This document shows, piece by piece, positions 1 to 11,367 of a stretch of 64,000 nt of DNA (positions within the stretch are counted from its first letter, which is position 1; every line of letters starts with the position of its first letter). The stretch spans positions 18,965,222-19,029,221 of the forward strand of contig CM055092.1 of the NCBI GenBank assembly GCA_029204225.1, in the 5' to 3' direction. Position numbers and translations under genes: made by a program. The DNA comes from Diphasiastrum complanatum. Taxonomy: Eukaryota; Streptophyta; Lycopodiopsida; Lycopodiales; Lycopodiaceae. The notes beneath the pieces were generated by a model that was not told the DNA's origin, ran no database searches, and worked only from the letters and a program-made list of their open reading frames with translations.

Positions 1-1560
1 TCATGTGCATAGTTTTTCTTAGAGACTATTCTTTCTTTTTCAAACTTCTATTGCAAGGCAAAAATGAAGCAAACCTAAATTTTTCATATCAAATTCATGT
101 GAAAATATTCTCGACTTTAGCAATAAGACTCTTATCGCTTACGTTGATGACTAAGTCATCTACATAGAGAACAACCATTATTATGTCCCCTTTCTCCCTT
201 ATGAGCTAAAATTGGTATTCGAATTACTCTATTGAAAGTTTTGTTTTTTAAAATAGTTATCAATAAGACTACACCAAGCACTAGGTGCTTGTTTCAAACC
301 ATAGATGGCCTTATTAAGCCTACATACTAGACAATTCTTACCCTTGGCTTCAAAGCCCTACAGTTGTTCCATGTAGACCCCTTTTTGCGAATGGCTATTG
401 GAGAACGGCACTCTTCAGGTCCATTTGTTGGACATTCCAATCAAAATATGCTACCAATGCCAAAACGATTCTTATGGAGGTTGGCTTTTCCACGGGAGCA
501 AATGTCTCCTTATAGTCTAGCCCTTCTGTTTGAGAAGTTCCTTGGCGAATAACCTTGTCTTATGCTTGGAACTTGGATTTATAAACCCACTAGTAAACAA
601 TAGGTTACTTCCCATCTCACAAGTCCACAAGCTCCCATGTATTGTTTAGCATAATGGAATCGTACTCCTCTTGCATGGCATCTTGCCATACCTCCTCCTT
701 CATCACGAAATAAATGTTGCTTGTGTGACCCCCTCCTTGATTGTTTCTCAATACCATCTTGGCAACTTCTTAGTTGGCGAGGAAGATGGTGACTATGTGT
801 TCCATGGTGGTAGCCTTGTCTTACACTTCCTTGCTCATCAAATGCAGTTTGCTCACCTAGGGTGCATGATCGCACTGTAAACTTAAAAATATGCATTGAG
901 TTGACCTGGCATCCCAACTTTCTCTTTTAATCTTTACGTAAACGAATGTAGGCCTTACAACAACACACTCTTAAGAACCCCACCTTGCACTTTGCCATTG
1001 TATACCTCTTCGAGTGTGATTCCTTCAAATTCTTTTGTTGGGCTCCTATAACAAGAATACAACAGTATAGACTCCTGCAGCCCAAAAGGAATTTGGCAAA
1101 ACCTTTGCTTTGGGCATGTTCCTAGCACATTCAACAGTAGACCTGTTTTTCAACTCATCTCCGCCACTCTACTATAGTGTGTGTCGTATTGCGAAAGCCG
1201 AATAATATTTTGAAATGATTATCTTTGCAAAATTCATTGAGCTCACCAAATATGTACTTACCACCCTTGTTCGATTTGAGCACCTAATCCCTCTCACCCA
1301 TTTGATTCCATCAAATTTTTGAATCACTTGAAGTACTCGATAGCTTCAAATTATGTCTTAGAAAACAAACCCATACCTTTCATGTTAAGGCATCCATGAA
1401 GGTCAAGAAGTAATATAGCCCCCCTACAAATCTAGCTTGCATAGGACGATACAAATATGAAAGCACAAGTTCAAAGTGCTTCCTATGCCCCTAGTAATGG
1501 TCATTTCTAAAAATATTGCCTCTACTATATCTTCTTGATAGATTTGGTCATATTATTACT
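1..1560 (-). pseudogene. Ty1/copia pol remnant (integrase and reverse transcriptase), cut by window edge
   Basis: Read on the minus strand, 1560 to about 950 encodes broken copia integrase: a pre-core stretch like PMQARFVGGLYYFLTFMDAL near 1400-1460, then NRSTVECARNMPKAKVLPNS near 1090-1140. From about 640 to 1 follows reverse transcriptase: the TWELVDL block near 600-640 and the catalytic VVLYVDDLV near 145-175. The order integrase then RT is diagnostic of copia. Many stops and frame changes remain, so it is non-functional. RNase H and the 3' LTR would lie to the left of the window. Gag and the 5' LTR are not recognisable upstream. Confidence 0.85.
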
Positions 1561-2566
1561 ACTCCACTTATAGATATAGACAACTGTAGTTTTGTAGAAT
1601 ACTTGATTCACTCAAGAGACTCTCACTAAGACTAGCCATCTAGAACTAAAGTTCTTCCAAAATCTAGGGTTTGGACCCAACTTGGGTATCATGCCACTTG
1701 ATGAAAACCAAAGAGCTTTTGTATTTGATCTTTCCACATTGTATGCCCTGCAAGCCCTTACCCAAGATCCACTTGACACGTCAATCTGACCTCAAGGTAG
1801 AAAGTGCGCCCTGTTACAAGGTAAGCTACTTCAAAAAGATTCTAGAACCTTCACTCCAAAAACAAGAGATTTCGTATGGATGTCTTTCCCTTAATGAGTG
1901 CTCTCCAACTATGCTTATTGCACTTATTTGACCTATGTGGAACATTTGCTCGACCTCTCAAGATTGACAAGCTTGGAGACAATCTTGATCGTCAATAGAA
2001 TTTGACCTAAGCTAGTTCTCTTTCTAACAAGCTCATGGATATTGCAACCTACTCTTATATCATGACAAATCAAAGGCCTAGCTAAAGAATATCTTGACCC
2101 CTATAGAAGAAATTTAATAAAGTATTCGGGTTTCACATTGTGTTTGTGTGTGCTAAATAGGGTTTTCATGTGTTCTCTTTCTAGTGTTACTATCTATATG
2201 ATCTAGTTCCTAATGCTTGTGAAGATCTATTGTGTGAGCGTCTAGAAAACCCAATTTGCATGCCATTTCCTTCACCATTTTTCCTTGCTTTTCTATGTCC
2301 TCCATGGTTTATACAATTAGCATTTCTCTTATATTCTAGAAAATCGCATTGCATCTATTGGCGTGTTTTTACACATTTTGCAGTCTTGGTTTTATTTTGT
2401 ACTCTTGGACATGGTTGGCATAAGTTGTCTATCAATGGACATCGTCACCCGTGAGAACCATGGCATGCCACCATAATTGGTACTCTTCAAGCCACTTCCT
2501 GAAGCCGCTATTAAACATTTGAAGTTACTATAAAGCTTGAAATCTATTTTTTCCTATTAATATTTG
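1561..2566. other. No gene recognised
   Basis: AT-rich sequence with only short open frames. It may hold decayed 5' parts of the neighbouring copia element, but I could not recognise gag, a primer-binding site or an LTR. Confidence 0.4.
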
Positions 2567-2745
2567 TCAGGTTAAGTTCATGTCACTAGCTTGAAGTTTC
2601 TTGGTTATTATTATGTCATCTACTATCATATTCCTATCGCATTCATGATCTCTCAAGTTTTTGTGGAATCTATGTAGCAAAATTCTTTCTGCATACCTTG
2701 GTTTTCTTGTCCCCATTGATACCTTTATGTGGCATTCTTGGTCCA
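2567..2745 (-). CDS. Candidate terminal exon of an unidentified host gene
   Basis: An open minus-strand frame reads about 58 codons to a TGA at 2567. It follows an AG acceptor candidate (ACAAG before TGGACC). The peptide includes KVSMGTRKPRYAERILLHRF and looks protein-like (charged, mixed composition) rather than low-complexity. It has the same orientation as the exon pair at 4.0-4.3 kb and could belong to the same gene. I do not recognise the family. A chance open frame or an old transposon piece is the alternative. Confidence 0.3.
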
Positions 2746-3348
2746 CTTGTATAGCACGATAGGTCACAAATGATTGATATTTTGACAATTCCAATTTGAA
2801 TAGCTACTACTTTCATACATGCATTATTACAACTTCTACATTATATAAAATCATTTGTATTATCTTGCTATTATGCCAACACTCAAGAAAGCGTTTATTC
2901 AGGAGAGAGATTGCAGGCATCATGCACGCAGATGCTAATATTTGAGCCATTATGTTAGTATTTAGGTTCAATTTGTTATTTTTTATTCTACTCTACAATT
3001 CAAGCCTTAGGAACAGGTCAGTTATTATATATCATCTATTATTGACATTTGACCATTTGGGTCCTAGAGTAGGAGTTCCCAAGTGCATCAGTATTCGGGC
3101 CACTAGACTCTAACTCAAGGACCATTCAATAGCTATAAGTAGGTATGATGTCTCCTCACTAGTCAAACAATCAATTGAGAGGTTAATCAGTTAAAATTTA
3201 CTTCAAACAGGATCACAGATTGGCATACACAGATAAACTCCCAAAAAGCACTCTCCAAGCTCCACATATCAAAACTCTGTTTCAAAACTGAAACATTGTA
3301 CATATATGACTTTCTTGTGGCAACCCATGCATGACCCAAGTTGCCGCT

Positions 3349-3368
3349 GACAAGACACGTGTCTTGTC
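3349..3368. repeat. Perfect 20-bp palindrome with G-box core
   Basis: GACAAGACACGTGTCTTGTC is its own reverse complement. The centre CACGTG is a G-box. Further CTTGTC, CAAG and GTCGAC-like half-sites follow to about 3410. It resembles the palindromic arrays of the small elements at 20, 30, 36, 40, 50 and 61.6 kb, but no 8-bp target duplication was found here. Confidence 0.7.
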
Positions 3369-4000
3369 GATTGCCTTGTCACAAGCACAACTGGTCCTAG
3401 TCGACAGACTGGACCCACAGTACAGAAACACAATGAGTCTACTTTTATTCTAACTTAGTTTTAGTCTAGTTTGGATAATAGTTAGCACTATCATGATGTT
3501 ATTTATTTTGCATTTCTTTTCAATAATTCTTTTGTTTAGCTTTAAATTTGTAGCCAAAACAATCTGTGATTTCGAAACATGAAACATCAGCTTTGTATGA
3601 ATGGAATGGACAAGATTTTGGAACATCACATCACTCGTTGTGTCATCATGGTACACTTCAAATTTCCACGCATCTTAACTACATCAGCCATTTTAAGCAT
3701 GCATAGTCAACTTGAAAGAACAAAGAACAAAGCATAAATTAAAACATAGAAACCTTACAACAAGGTGATACAAGAAGCTACCTGCAAGACTAAAGAATCA
3801 TTCATGAAGGCATTTCAACAAATTGTGATCTTTAATATCTAGCATTAGCATTTCATCTAAGCAATTAGATCTAAAATAGCAAAGTTGCCAAGTGAATCCT
3901 ATTTAGAGGTTCTAAGTACATGGCCAATGAGCAAAACAATTTGGAACCATTTCTACATCTATGAGATGTGTAATGAGTTGCTAGATAATGCATACAAAAC

Positions 4001-4293
4001 CTGGGGATATTAAGATTATTCAGCTCTTGATTTGAAACACTAGTTTGGTTTTCCATTGTCACATTCAACTTTCTACTTATGATGAAATGAAGCGAGTTAT
4101 AAAGTAAGCCATGTCAAAATAAACATATCCTAGAAAGAGAGATATAAAAGAATAAGTCATTGTTGATCTATTGTACAAATAAGAGTTTACTATTCTAAAA
4201 AAAACAAGAGCAAAGGACAACCTTCCAATAGCATCTGTTGTAGATTTAACACTAACTTCAAAGTCGGGATTTCCTTCTAGGTCAATCACATAT
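4001..4293 (-). CDS. Two candidate host exons in matching phase
   Basis: Minus strand. Exon 4222-4293 lies between AAATGCAG and a GT donor (GGAAG/GTTG) and encodes YVIDLEGNPDFEVSVKSTTD plus AIG. Exon 4001-4072 lies between AAGTAG and CCCCAG/GTTTTG and encodes LNVTMENQTSVSNQELNNLN plus IP. The first ends in phase 2 (AG) and the second starts with the completing A, so the spliced frame reads IGRKLNV without a stop. Matching phase across two short exons favours real gene structure. More coding-like sequence lies nearby (about 4327-4395 and 3580-3650) but could not be joined in phase. Family not recognised. Confidence 0.4.
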
Positions 4294-4656
4294 CTGCATT
4301 TAGAAACAGCATGTCATTGAAAAAACAGAAAGTTCCTTGACATGTCTAAATTCATGGGAGGATTCAAGCACATCAGCAATAAGGTAGGGATGTGACTACA
4401 ACCCTGGAGAAGAGCCAGCTGTGTAGAAATATTGGACAATTGTGGCCACAAATAATACGAAATAAAGTGCAAAGGACCTGAATCAACAGCCCAAATTAGT
4501 AGAGTTAACAAGTCCATTTTGAAATAATTAAAAAGAACTGGGAGGAAAAAAAATATGCAAATATTTTAGATATAGTGCTAAAAATATCTAATCCATGAAT
4601 CACAATACATATTTTGGCAGTCATTCCAAAAAAGGGCTTTCCTGAATTTATTATGC

Positions 4657-4772
4657 CATTACATAGTAATGACCCAACGGGGTTGGCTCAACTGGTTAGC
4701 TTGGCATCCAAAGTTTCTTTGGTCCCAGGTTCGAACCTCCCCTTGGAAACCAAGAAGCATTACATAGTAATG
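4657..4772 (+). mobile_element. tRNA-derived SINE or retroposed tRNA with 15-bp target duplication
   Basis: The 86-bp body (4672-4757) carries a pol III box A (TGGCTCAACTGG, 4684-4695) and box B (GGTTCGAACC, 4728-4737) at tRNA spacing. It is flanked by identical direct repeats CATTACATAGTAATG at 4657-4671 and 4758-4772. Acceptor-like GGGG and CCCC blocks pair loosely, but the T-arm and 3' end are imperfect and there is no poly(A). It is therefore a retroposed tRNA-like unit rather than a working tRNA gene. Confidence 0.75.
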
Positions 4773-4959
4773 GCATAATTCTGATGGTTTTTATAGGTCG
4801 CAGGCGCTTCTATCATTCTACTCTGCCCAATCAGTTGCTATGCAGGGTGAGGGGGGGGGGGAAGGTAAACCAGAACGGAGAACGTGAGAGGGAAAAAGGC
4901 CTGTACTTTCCCAACTTTTGTTGGGATTATTTCTGAAGCAATATGCACCAACCATGAAT

Positions 4960-6900
4960 GCTAAGGAACATGAAGCATAAGGATATCACCTTGACAAGCA
5001 ATAGTTGGAATGGACACGTGCAGTAACAAGATGAAGAGCCCAAGGTATCCATAGGCCCCTGAATGTAAAGTAACATTAACAAGATGGCCGTAAAGCCCAT
5101 GATTATATAATGGCATCATGCCAAGGGATCCGTAATGCCCATGAGTGGAAAGTAGCATCAACCTAAGATATTCGTAAGGCCCATGAATTTAGAGCATCCT
5201 CTAGAAGAACAAGCACAACTATATCATGCGAAATAGGAGCAACAGACCTCATAACCATAGAAACAACAAATCCATCAAAAAGGACCTCATAAGGATACTA
5301 TGAATATATAAGCCCTTACATATTAGTGACATTCATTGACTGTATACCCGCAGCTACAATGACCATAGGAATATACAGCATGGGAGGGGAGTAACACGGA
5401 AGCATCGCAAAGCAAGATGCATACTGCAACCAAAGACGTATGACACGTAACAGAACCAAAACTAACGCGATCATCAAGAACCACAGAAACATTTGATACA
5501 TTTATTATCGTTGAAGCATCTTCTGATAGAGGCACAAGCCAGTAGCAATATCGGAAACAAGATCAAGCATAACAATGATCCCAACCAAGTCCAAGCAACC
5601 AAGCACGCCAACTAGTTGTAGGTAGTAATGGAGGTGGAGGGGTACCAATGTCCCAACCTACTTGTAAAAACCAAGTGTCTCAACAACTAGCAAAAAGAAC
5701 ATAAGTGAATACATCCCAGGCTATGCGTCTCAACAAGCAAGAATGTCGTGAAGCAACAAGGAGAAACTCAGAAAAGGAAAACCATCCCTACCAAGCATTT
5801 CAACCATATGTTGGATAGACCCAAACAAACCCTGCATGTTGTAACATTGTAGAAGAAGACTTACGGAAGTATAAAGAGCCAGTATCCCAGAACACATAAG
5901 GAAAAACCTTGCAAAGTCTATCAAGCTAGATCAATGTGTGCAAATACTACTGGAACACTAGTATGGAGTGTAACCCTGGAAATCTCTACCTTTGTAATAA
6001 AAGAAACTAGTGAGTGTACCAAGACTACACACATATGTGGAGCAGAAACCAGGGCGTCATCAAACACACAAATAGTAGACAATAATGTACCTGAGCATAA
6101 CCTAAACATGTATGCAGGCCCTTTGTATAAGTAGGATATACCAATGCTGAAAAGAAAAGTACATGCAACTGATCCTCATAGGAATGAATATGTGGTCCCT
6201 CACTACATATCTAAGGTGGAAAATATCCCACGTCTGATCTATTGTAATTATAGAGCTCAAATAGAAATATGCAAAAACATTCCAAATAGCACAAATACCA
6301 CATGAAAGGACGGAGAACCAACATGAATGTGGCTGCTACTAATAAACAAACATAAATGTCTAACAATAGCAATGCCCCAAACCATTGAAATAGACCATAC
6401 TTGCCATCTAGAGAGTACACTAGAGATACAGAACCAGCAATGCATCCACTGCGTCATGCTAAAGGAATGCAGTTGCAAGAACAAAATATGGATGCCACAA
6501 TAAATTTGCCAAGCCATTCAAAAAGATCATGAATGTACTAAGGACTCACGAGATAGCAAAGGAAACAAGACTTGTACCATGTACTCTGAATGTCATAGCT
6601 AAAGCATTCAATCTACTTGGGGATAGAGAGCCATCACAAAAAAAGCCCCCTCCAAGAATGTCTATAACGTCAATAGAAGATGTCATCAATGCATCCCTAA
6701 CGAGTCAGATAGACCTGGAGTGCCAAAGAGTAGTAACAGGAACTTGGAGGTCCCAAGCAATCCATAAGGCCCATGAATGTAAACCATCCACCAGAACTGG
6801 CTCAAATGCATCCCATAAAAGATATACAAATTAAGTATTAAAAAATATAGAACAAACGTGAATTGGCTCCACAATCATAGGAAAGGTAGCAACACCACAT
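4960..6900. repeat. Degenerate dispersed tandem-like repeats, no gene
   Basis: A motif close to CCATAAGGCCCATGAATG recurs with changes near 5050, 5090, 5135, 5180 and 6760, usually followed by an AAAG..CATC..ACAAGATGG-like stretch. Open frames here are short and lack recognisable domains. It may be the eroded non-coding interior of a large element. A run of about 11 G lies just before, at 4851-4861. Confidence 0.45.
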
Positions 6901-7091
6901 ATGAAATTGCACTACTTTGATAGAAACTAGCGTAATGAGCTAGGCATCATTGCTCTAGTAGAACCATAGGAACAAGAGGACTTGCACATAGCAGTACCAA
7001 GTACATTATATGCACAAGAAGGGCATGAAGCAATGGATGTAATATGATTATGACACTACACCTCATGTATGAGGTATGGTCACATGAGTTA

Positions 7092-7532
7092 TGAACGTAG
7101 CCACGGCTGATCTAGATTTAGTCTATGAAAGCATCACATAAGCAAGACTTAACCCTAGAAAGCAGGAGAGAGAAAGCTTAAAGAGACTAAAGAAGGAGAT
7201 CATATCATAAGCCAAGTAACAAATGACACAGAATCCCTACTTATAGCCAAGAGGAAGCCCTAAAAGGAAGCTTCCAGTGGCTAGGGCCAAACTGAGAGGG
7301 AAAATAGTGCGCCCTCCAAGAAGGCCCCCACTCTCAGTAATATGACCAAATAACCAATATAGTGAATCATAGGGCCCAAGGCCAATAATATGGTCTAAAT
7401 GTCAATAATAGGGCCCAAGGCCAACCATATAGTCTAAATGTCAAATAATGAATAAAAAAGGGCCCAAAGCCTGCCTATGCATAAAGTAAAGTAAATGTAA
7501 ATGGACATGGCGAATGTAATGAGACGAGTCCA
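7092..7532 (-). repeat. 3' LTR of the gypsy chromovirus
   Basis: Bounded by TG at 7092 and CA at 7531-7532 (plus strand). It matches 12272-12566 closely. On the minus strand a TATA-like CTATAAGTAGGG lies near 7238-7250. The part missing from the other LTR contains a tandem duplication of about 48 bp built on GGGCCCAAGGCCAA (about 7369-7450). Confidence 0.88.
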
Positions 7533-7547
7533 TAACTCTCCCCGACA
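7533..7547 (-). promoter_or_regulatory. Polypurine tract
   Basis: On the minus strand GTCGGGGAGAGTTA lies directly before the LTR start TGGACTCG. A purine tract here is the usual plus-strand DNA primer of gypsy elements, and it fixes the 3' LTR boundary. Confidence 0.8.
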
Positions 7548-7581
7548 CAAAAATAAGACCCAACTGCCATAAAGGACTGGA

Positions 7582-10147
7582 TCAAGTAACAGCAAGCCCT
7601 GGAGGATCAACTGGAACAGCATCTGGTGTAGTAACAACTGGAGCAACAGCTGATGTAGAGGAATCAACAAGTGCGGCAAGAGCACGAGCCTGATTCGCAA
7701 GTGACGGTGTATGATGAAAGACATCAATAGGCTCCCATGTGGCCTCCTAAACAGGACGACCATCCCACTGGACTAGGAATTGAATCTGCCGGCGGCGTCG
7801 ACTATGATGCAAACGCACCTGAAGGATAGCAGCAGGTAATAAAGGAAAGAGATCCGGTGCAGTAGGAAACTCAGCATCACGAGGAGCATCATCCTCAATA
7901 GTAGCACGTAATAAACTAACATGGAATATATCACAGGCACGTGTGGAAGCAGGAAGCTGAAGACGATATGTAACTGGACTAAGAACCTCCAATATACAAT
8001 AAGGCCCATAATAACGTGGTGCAAGCTTCTCAGTAGAAGCATGGCCCTGAATAAAATGATGACGTGCAAACCGTAGGCGTAGATACACCATATCACCAAC
8101 ATGAAACTCAACATGACGTCGATGACGATCAACTGAAGCCTGATAACGCTGTTGGACCTGCTGCAAATGGGAACTGGCCTGGAGAATAAGCTCGCGAGCA
8201 CCTGATAGAAATGAAGACAGTGTCACAGGTGTATCCTCGGGAGGAAGAGGAATACCAGGTAAAAGAGGTGCATAACCATGAGATAATAAAAATGGTGCAA
8301 CACCGGTGCTGGTACTAACAGAGTTGTTATAGCTATACTCTGCCAAACATAAGTGCTGATCCCAATCCTTCCCTGAAGGAGTAACAAAATGGCGCAAATA
8401 ATCCTCAAGGATCCTGTTAAGGACCTCAGACTGCCCATCAGAAGTAGAATGATAAGCAGACCCCATAAAAAGCTATACATCCAATATACGCATAAGCTCT
8501 GTCCAGAACAATGATGTAAACTTACTATCCCGATCAAAAAGGATAGTACGAGGAAACCCATGTAGGCGAAATATCTCTGAAAGGAACAAGCGTCCACACT
8601 GCTCTGCTGTGATAGTACTGCGGACGGGTATGAAATGTGCTTGTTTCGAGAACCTGTCAACTACCACCATACATGAATCGTGACCACGACGGGTGCGGGG
8701 AAGGCCAATGATGAAGTCCATAGAAATATCAGTCCACTGGCAGTCAACTCTGAAGCAAACCAGCGGACTTAGCACGGGAATACTTATTACGTAAGCAGAA
8801 AGGACAGGTACGAATAAGCACAACAAGCTCTTTCCTAAGGGATGGCCAATAGAAATGATCCTTAAGACGAGCATAAGACTTCTGAAAACCAAAATGACCC
8901 CCAACTGGGGACAAATGAGCATCCGACAACAACTGAGAACGGATACCCAAAGAACTAGGAATACAAAGAGAACCATAATGATAAAGACGGTGGTCAACAA
9001 TGGAATAAGCCTGATGAGGTGAAGACGACATAGGTGGAGCAGAACTATAAACATCACGAAAATCAGAACATGTAAGATAAGCAGATGGAAGATCATCAAA
9101 CCAGGAAGGGATCGTGGCAACAAGGGTATTCAATAAAGCAGGAAGTCTAGACAATGCGTCAGCAGCAGTGTTAGCACGACCAGGACGACACAAAATAGAA
9201 AAATCAAAAGATTGTAAAAACTGCAACCAACGAAACTGACGATCACTAAGATCACGCTGGGAGAAGTGATAACGTAAGGATTGATGATCAGTAACGATAT
9301 CACAAGGAACACGGTACAGGTAATGACGCCACTTCTTAAGAGCATAGATAATGGCAAAAAGCTCTTTCTCATGGACAGAATAACGTTGCTCATAAGAGCG
9401 TAAACGACGCGACTCATAAGCAATAATACACTGAGACTGACGAAGCAAGGCACCCAAACCAACATTACTAGCATCGGTCTCAACAATAAATTTCTGATCA
9501 AACTGTGGTAAACACATGACAGAGGCCTCCACAACAGCACAACGAAGAGTGTCAAAGGCGAACTGACAATCAGAAGTCCAAACAAAAGCACTAGACTTCT
9601 TCAAAAGGGCATGAAGAGGGGCAGCCACAGTGGCAAAGTGAGGAACAGGACGACGAAGGTGAGTAGCGAGACCAAGAAACATACGAACATGGTGGACATC
9701 TGTGGGAACAGGCCAATCAGCGATTGCCCGAACCTTATGAGGGTCCAAACGAATACGACCATCACAAATGAGAAATCCTAAAAACTCAATCTCAACAACA
9801 GCAAAGGAACACTTAGAAAGTTTAGCAAACAACTGGTGATGAACAAGCAATTGAAAAACAGATGAAAGATGTAACACATGCTCATCAAGAGTCTTACTAA
9901 AAACAAGAATATCATCAAAATAAACTAAAACACAACGACCAAGGAGAGGACGCATGATGTTATTCATCACATTCTGGAACGTAGGTGGACCATTAGTAAC
10001 ACCAAAAGGAAGAACACGAAACTCATACAAACCAAGATGGGTACGAAACGCAATCTTGTGTTCGTCTGAAGGATGCATCCTAATCTGGTGATAGCCGGAA
10101 CGTAAGTCTACCCTGTCCAGGTAGCATAAGCAAGCTGAGCATGGCAA
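7582..10147 (-). pseudogene. Gypsy pol: truncated RT, RNase H, integrase, chromodomain-like tail
   Basis: RT begins mid-domain at LDRVDLRSGYHQIRMHPSDE, with catalytic VYFDDILVFS. RNase H follows (ETDASNVGLGALL, EKELFAIIYALKKWRHYL, NTAADALSR). The integrase zinc region (H..H..CPFC) ends near 8750, where a small deletion changes frame. The core resumes as [13 protein letters not shown] with LFDRDSKF and GQSEVLNR as the D,D,E residues. The C-terminus has the SH3-like GDMVYLRLR, KLAPRYYGPY region and then FLVQWDGRPV, stop, EATWEPID, a chromodomain signature. TAG stops lie at 8473-8475 and 7747-7749. Protease and the RT N-terminus are absent. Confidence 0.92.
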
Positions 10148-10269
10148 GTAGCAGGAAGTAAATCAGTAGAAGGCTCAGGAGATAGATCACGCTCATCAGA
10201 TATATGAATGTAGATATCGGACTCATCTGGGGTAGTGCCCTCATGGTAGAAAACAGCAACAGAAGTAGG

Positions 10270-11367
10270 CAGGGGCTGGCGGCAATCACGGGCAATGTGG
10301 TCAGGACTCTTACAACGAAAGCAAAGACGCTTCTACTGAATGTCAGCGAACTCTGCAGACGTGTAACGTCGGACAAAAGCAGGACGAGGAGGCGGAGGGC
10401 GAGGAGCGGGAGAAGTAAGAGAAGAGGTCGGGACGACAGTGGATGGGGCAGATGGGGCCGGAGATGGTAGAGGTGAAAGAGATGGACGGGGTCGGGAAAA
10501 GCGAAAGGGAGCAGGATCAAGGTACTTATGCTGTAAAGTACTAGCAAGGGACATGGCCTCAACAAGTGTGGGTGGACGGAAAGAAGAGACATCGTATCGT
10601 AGAGCACCACGAAGTCCAGCAATGTAGCGAGAAATAAGCTCGGTGGGCTGAAGATCTGTAAAGAGGTAGGAAAGGTCCATAAACTGATCTGTATAGGAAG
10701 AAAGATCACCAGTCTGAGTAAGACTACGGAATATATCACGCTGGCGGCTCAGCCACTGAGGGTCAATCATAGCATGACGAAGATCATGACGAAAGGTAGG
10801 CCATAACTGGAGACCGTCCCGATCAGGGTCAAGTTGGTAGACCCGCCACCAAGTGGCAGCACGTCCATCTAAATGTAAGGCGGCTAACTGGATCTTCTGA
10901 GGATCAGTCTTAGGGTAAATCTGAAAATAAGTATCAAACCAATTCTCTAACAAGTTCCCGTCAGAGGAACCAGAATAGGTGGCAAGCTGTACCCGATCAC
11001 GAAAATCTCGAGCAAAATGTGGCTCAGGAGCTAGATGTCGTGGAAAATGTGACTCAGGAGCTGTAGGACGTGGAAAACCGGGTGGTGGGTTAGGTGGAAA
11101 ATGAGGCCCACCGCCAAAGGAAGTAGATGAGGATGGAAGTCCAAATGGAGACCCAAATGATGAATGAACAGGGGCTTTGCCAGGTCCATGTGGCTGTAAG
11201 GAATCAATCTGTGACTGCATAGTGGCAAAGCCGGTCTGTAGAGTGGTAAAACCGGTCATCATTTGGTCGAAACGACTACTGAGGAGAGTAAGAGAGTCAC
11301 GCATATCAGCAAATTGTTCATCTAAAGGTCCAGAATGACTCGCAGGTGTAGTGGGTGAGCTAGCCAT
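10270..11367 (-). pseudogene. Gypsy gag with CCHC zinc knuckle after a TAG stop
   Basis: An open frame of 344 codons starts MASSPTTPASHSG at 11367. It carries a retrotransposon-gag core (GNLLENWFDTYFQIYPKTDP, then LHLDGRAATWWRVYQ) and a proline/serine-rich linker. It ends at TAG 10333-10335, but the same frame continues directly into CFRCKSPDHIARDC, a CX2CX4HX4C knuckle. The stop replaces a codon probably CAG. After about 45 more codons the sequence jumps to mid-RT, marking the deletion of protease. Confidence 0.9.

Noticed and set aside
4327-4395. Third host exon (YLIADVLESSHEFRHVKELS) joined to the pair at 4.0-4.3 kb
   Set aside because: The best donor leaves phase 0, whereas the next exon needs two pending bases; no consistent splice was found.
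4672-4757. Functional tRNA gene
   Set aside because: Boxes A and B are present, but the T-arm and acceptor do not pair fully and the unit sits between 15-bp direct repeats, so it is a retroposed copy.
8223-9591. Long overlapping minus-strand frames rich in Leu/Val inside the gypsy pol
   Set aside because: They are alternative-frame shadows of RNase H and integrase; the domain-bearing frames explain the region.
10204-10627. Plus-strand Arg/Gly-rich frames opposite gag
   Set aside because: Antisense shadow of the proline/serine-rich gag linker.
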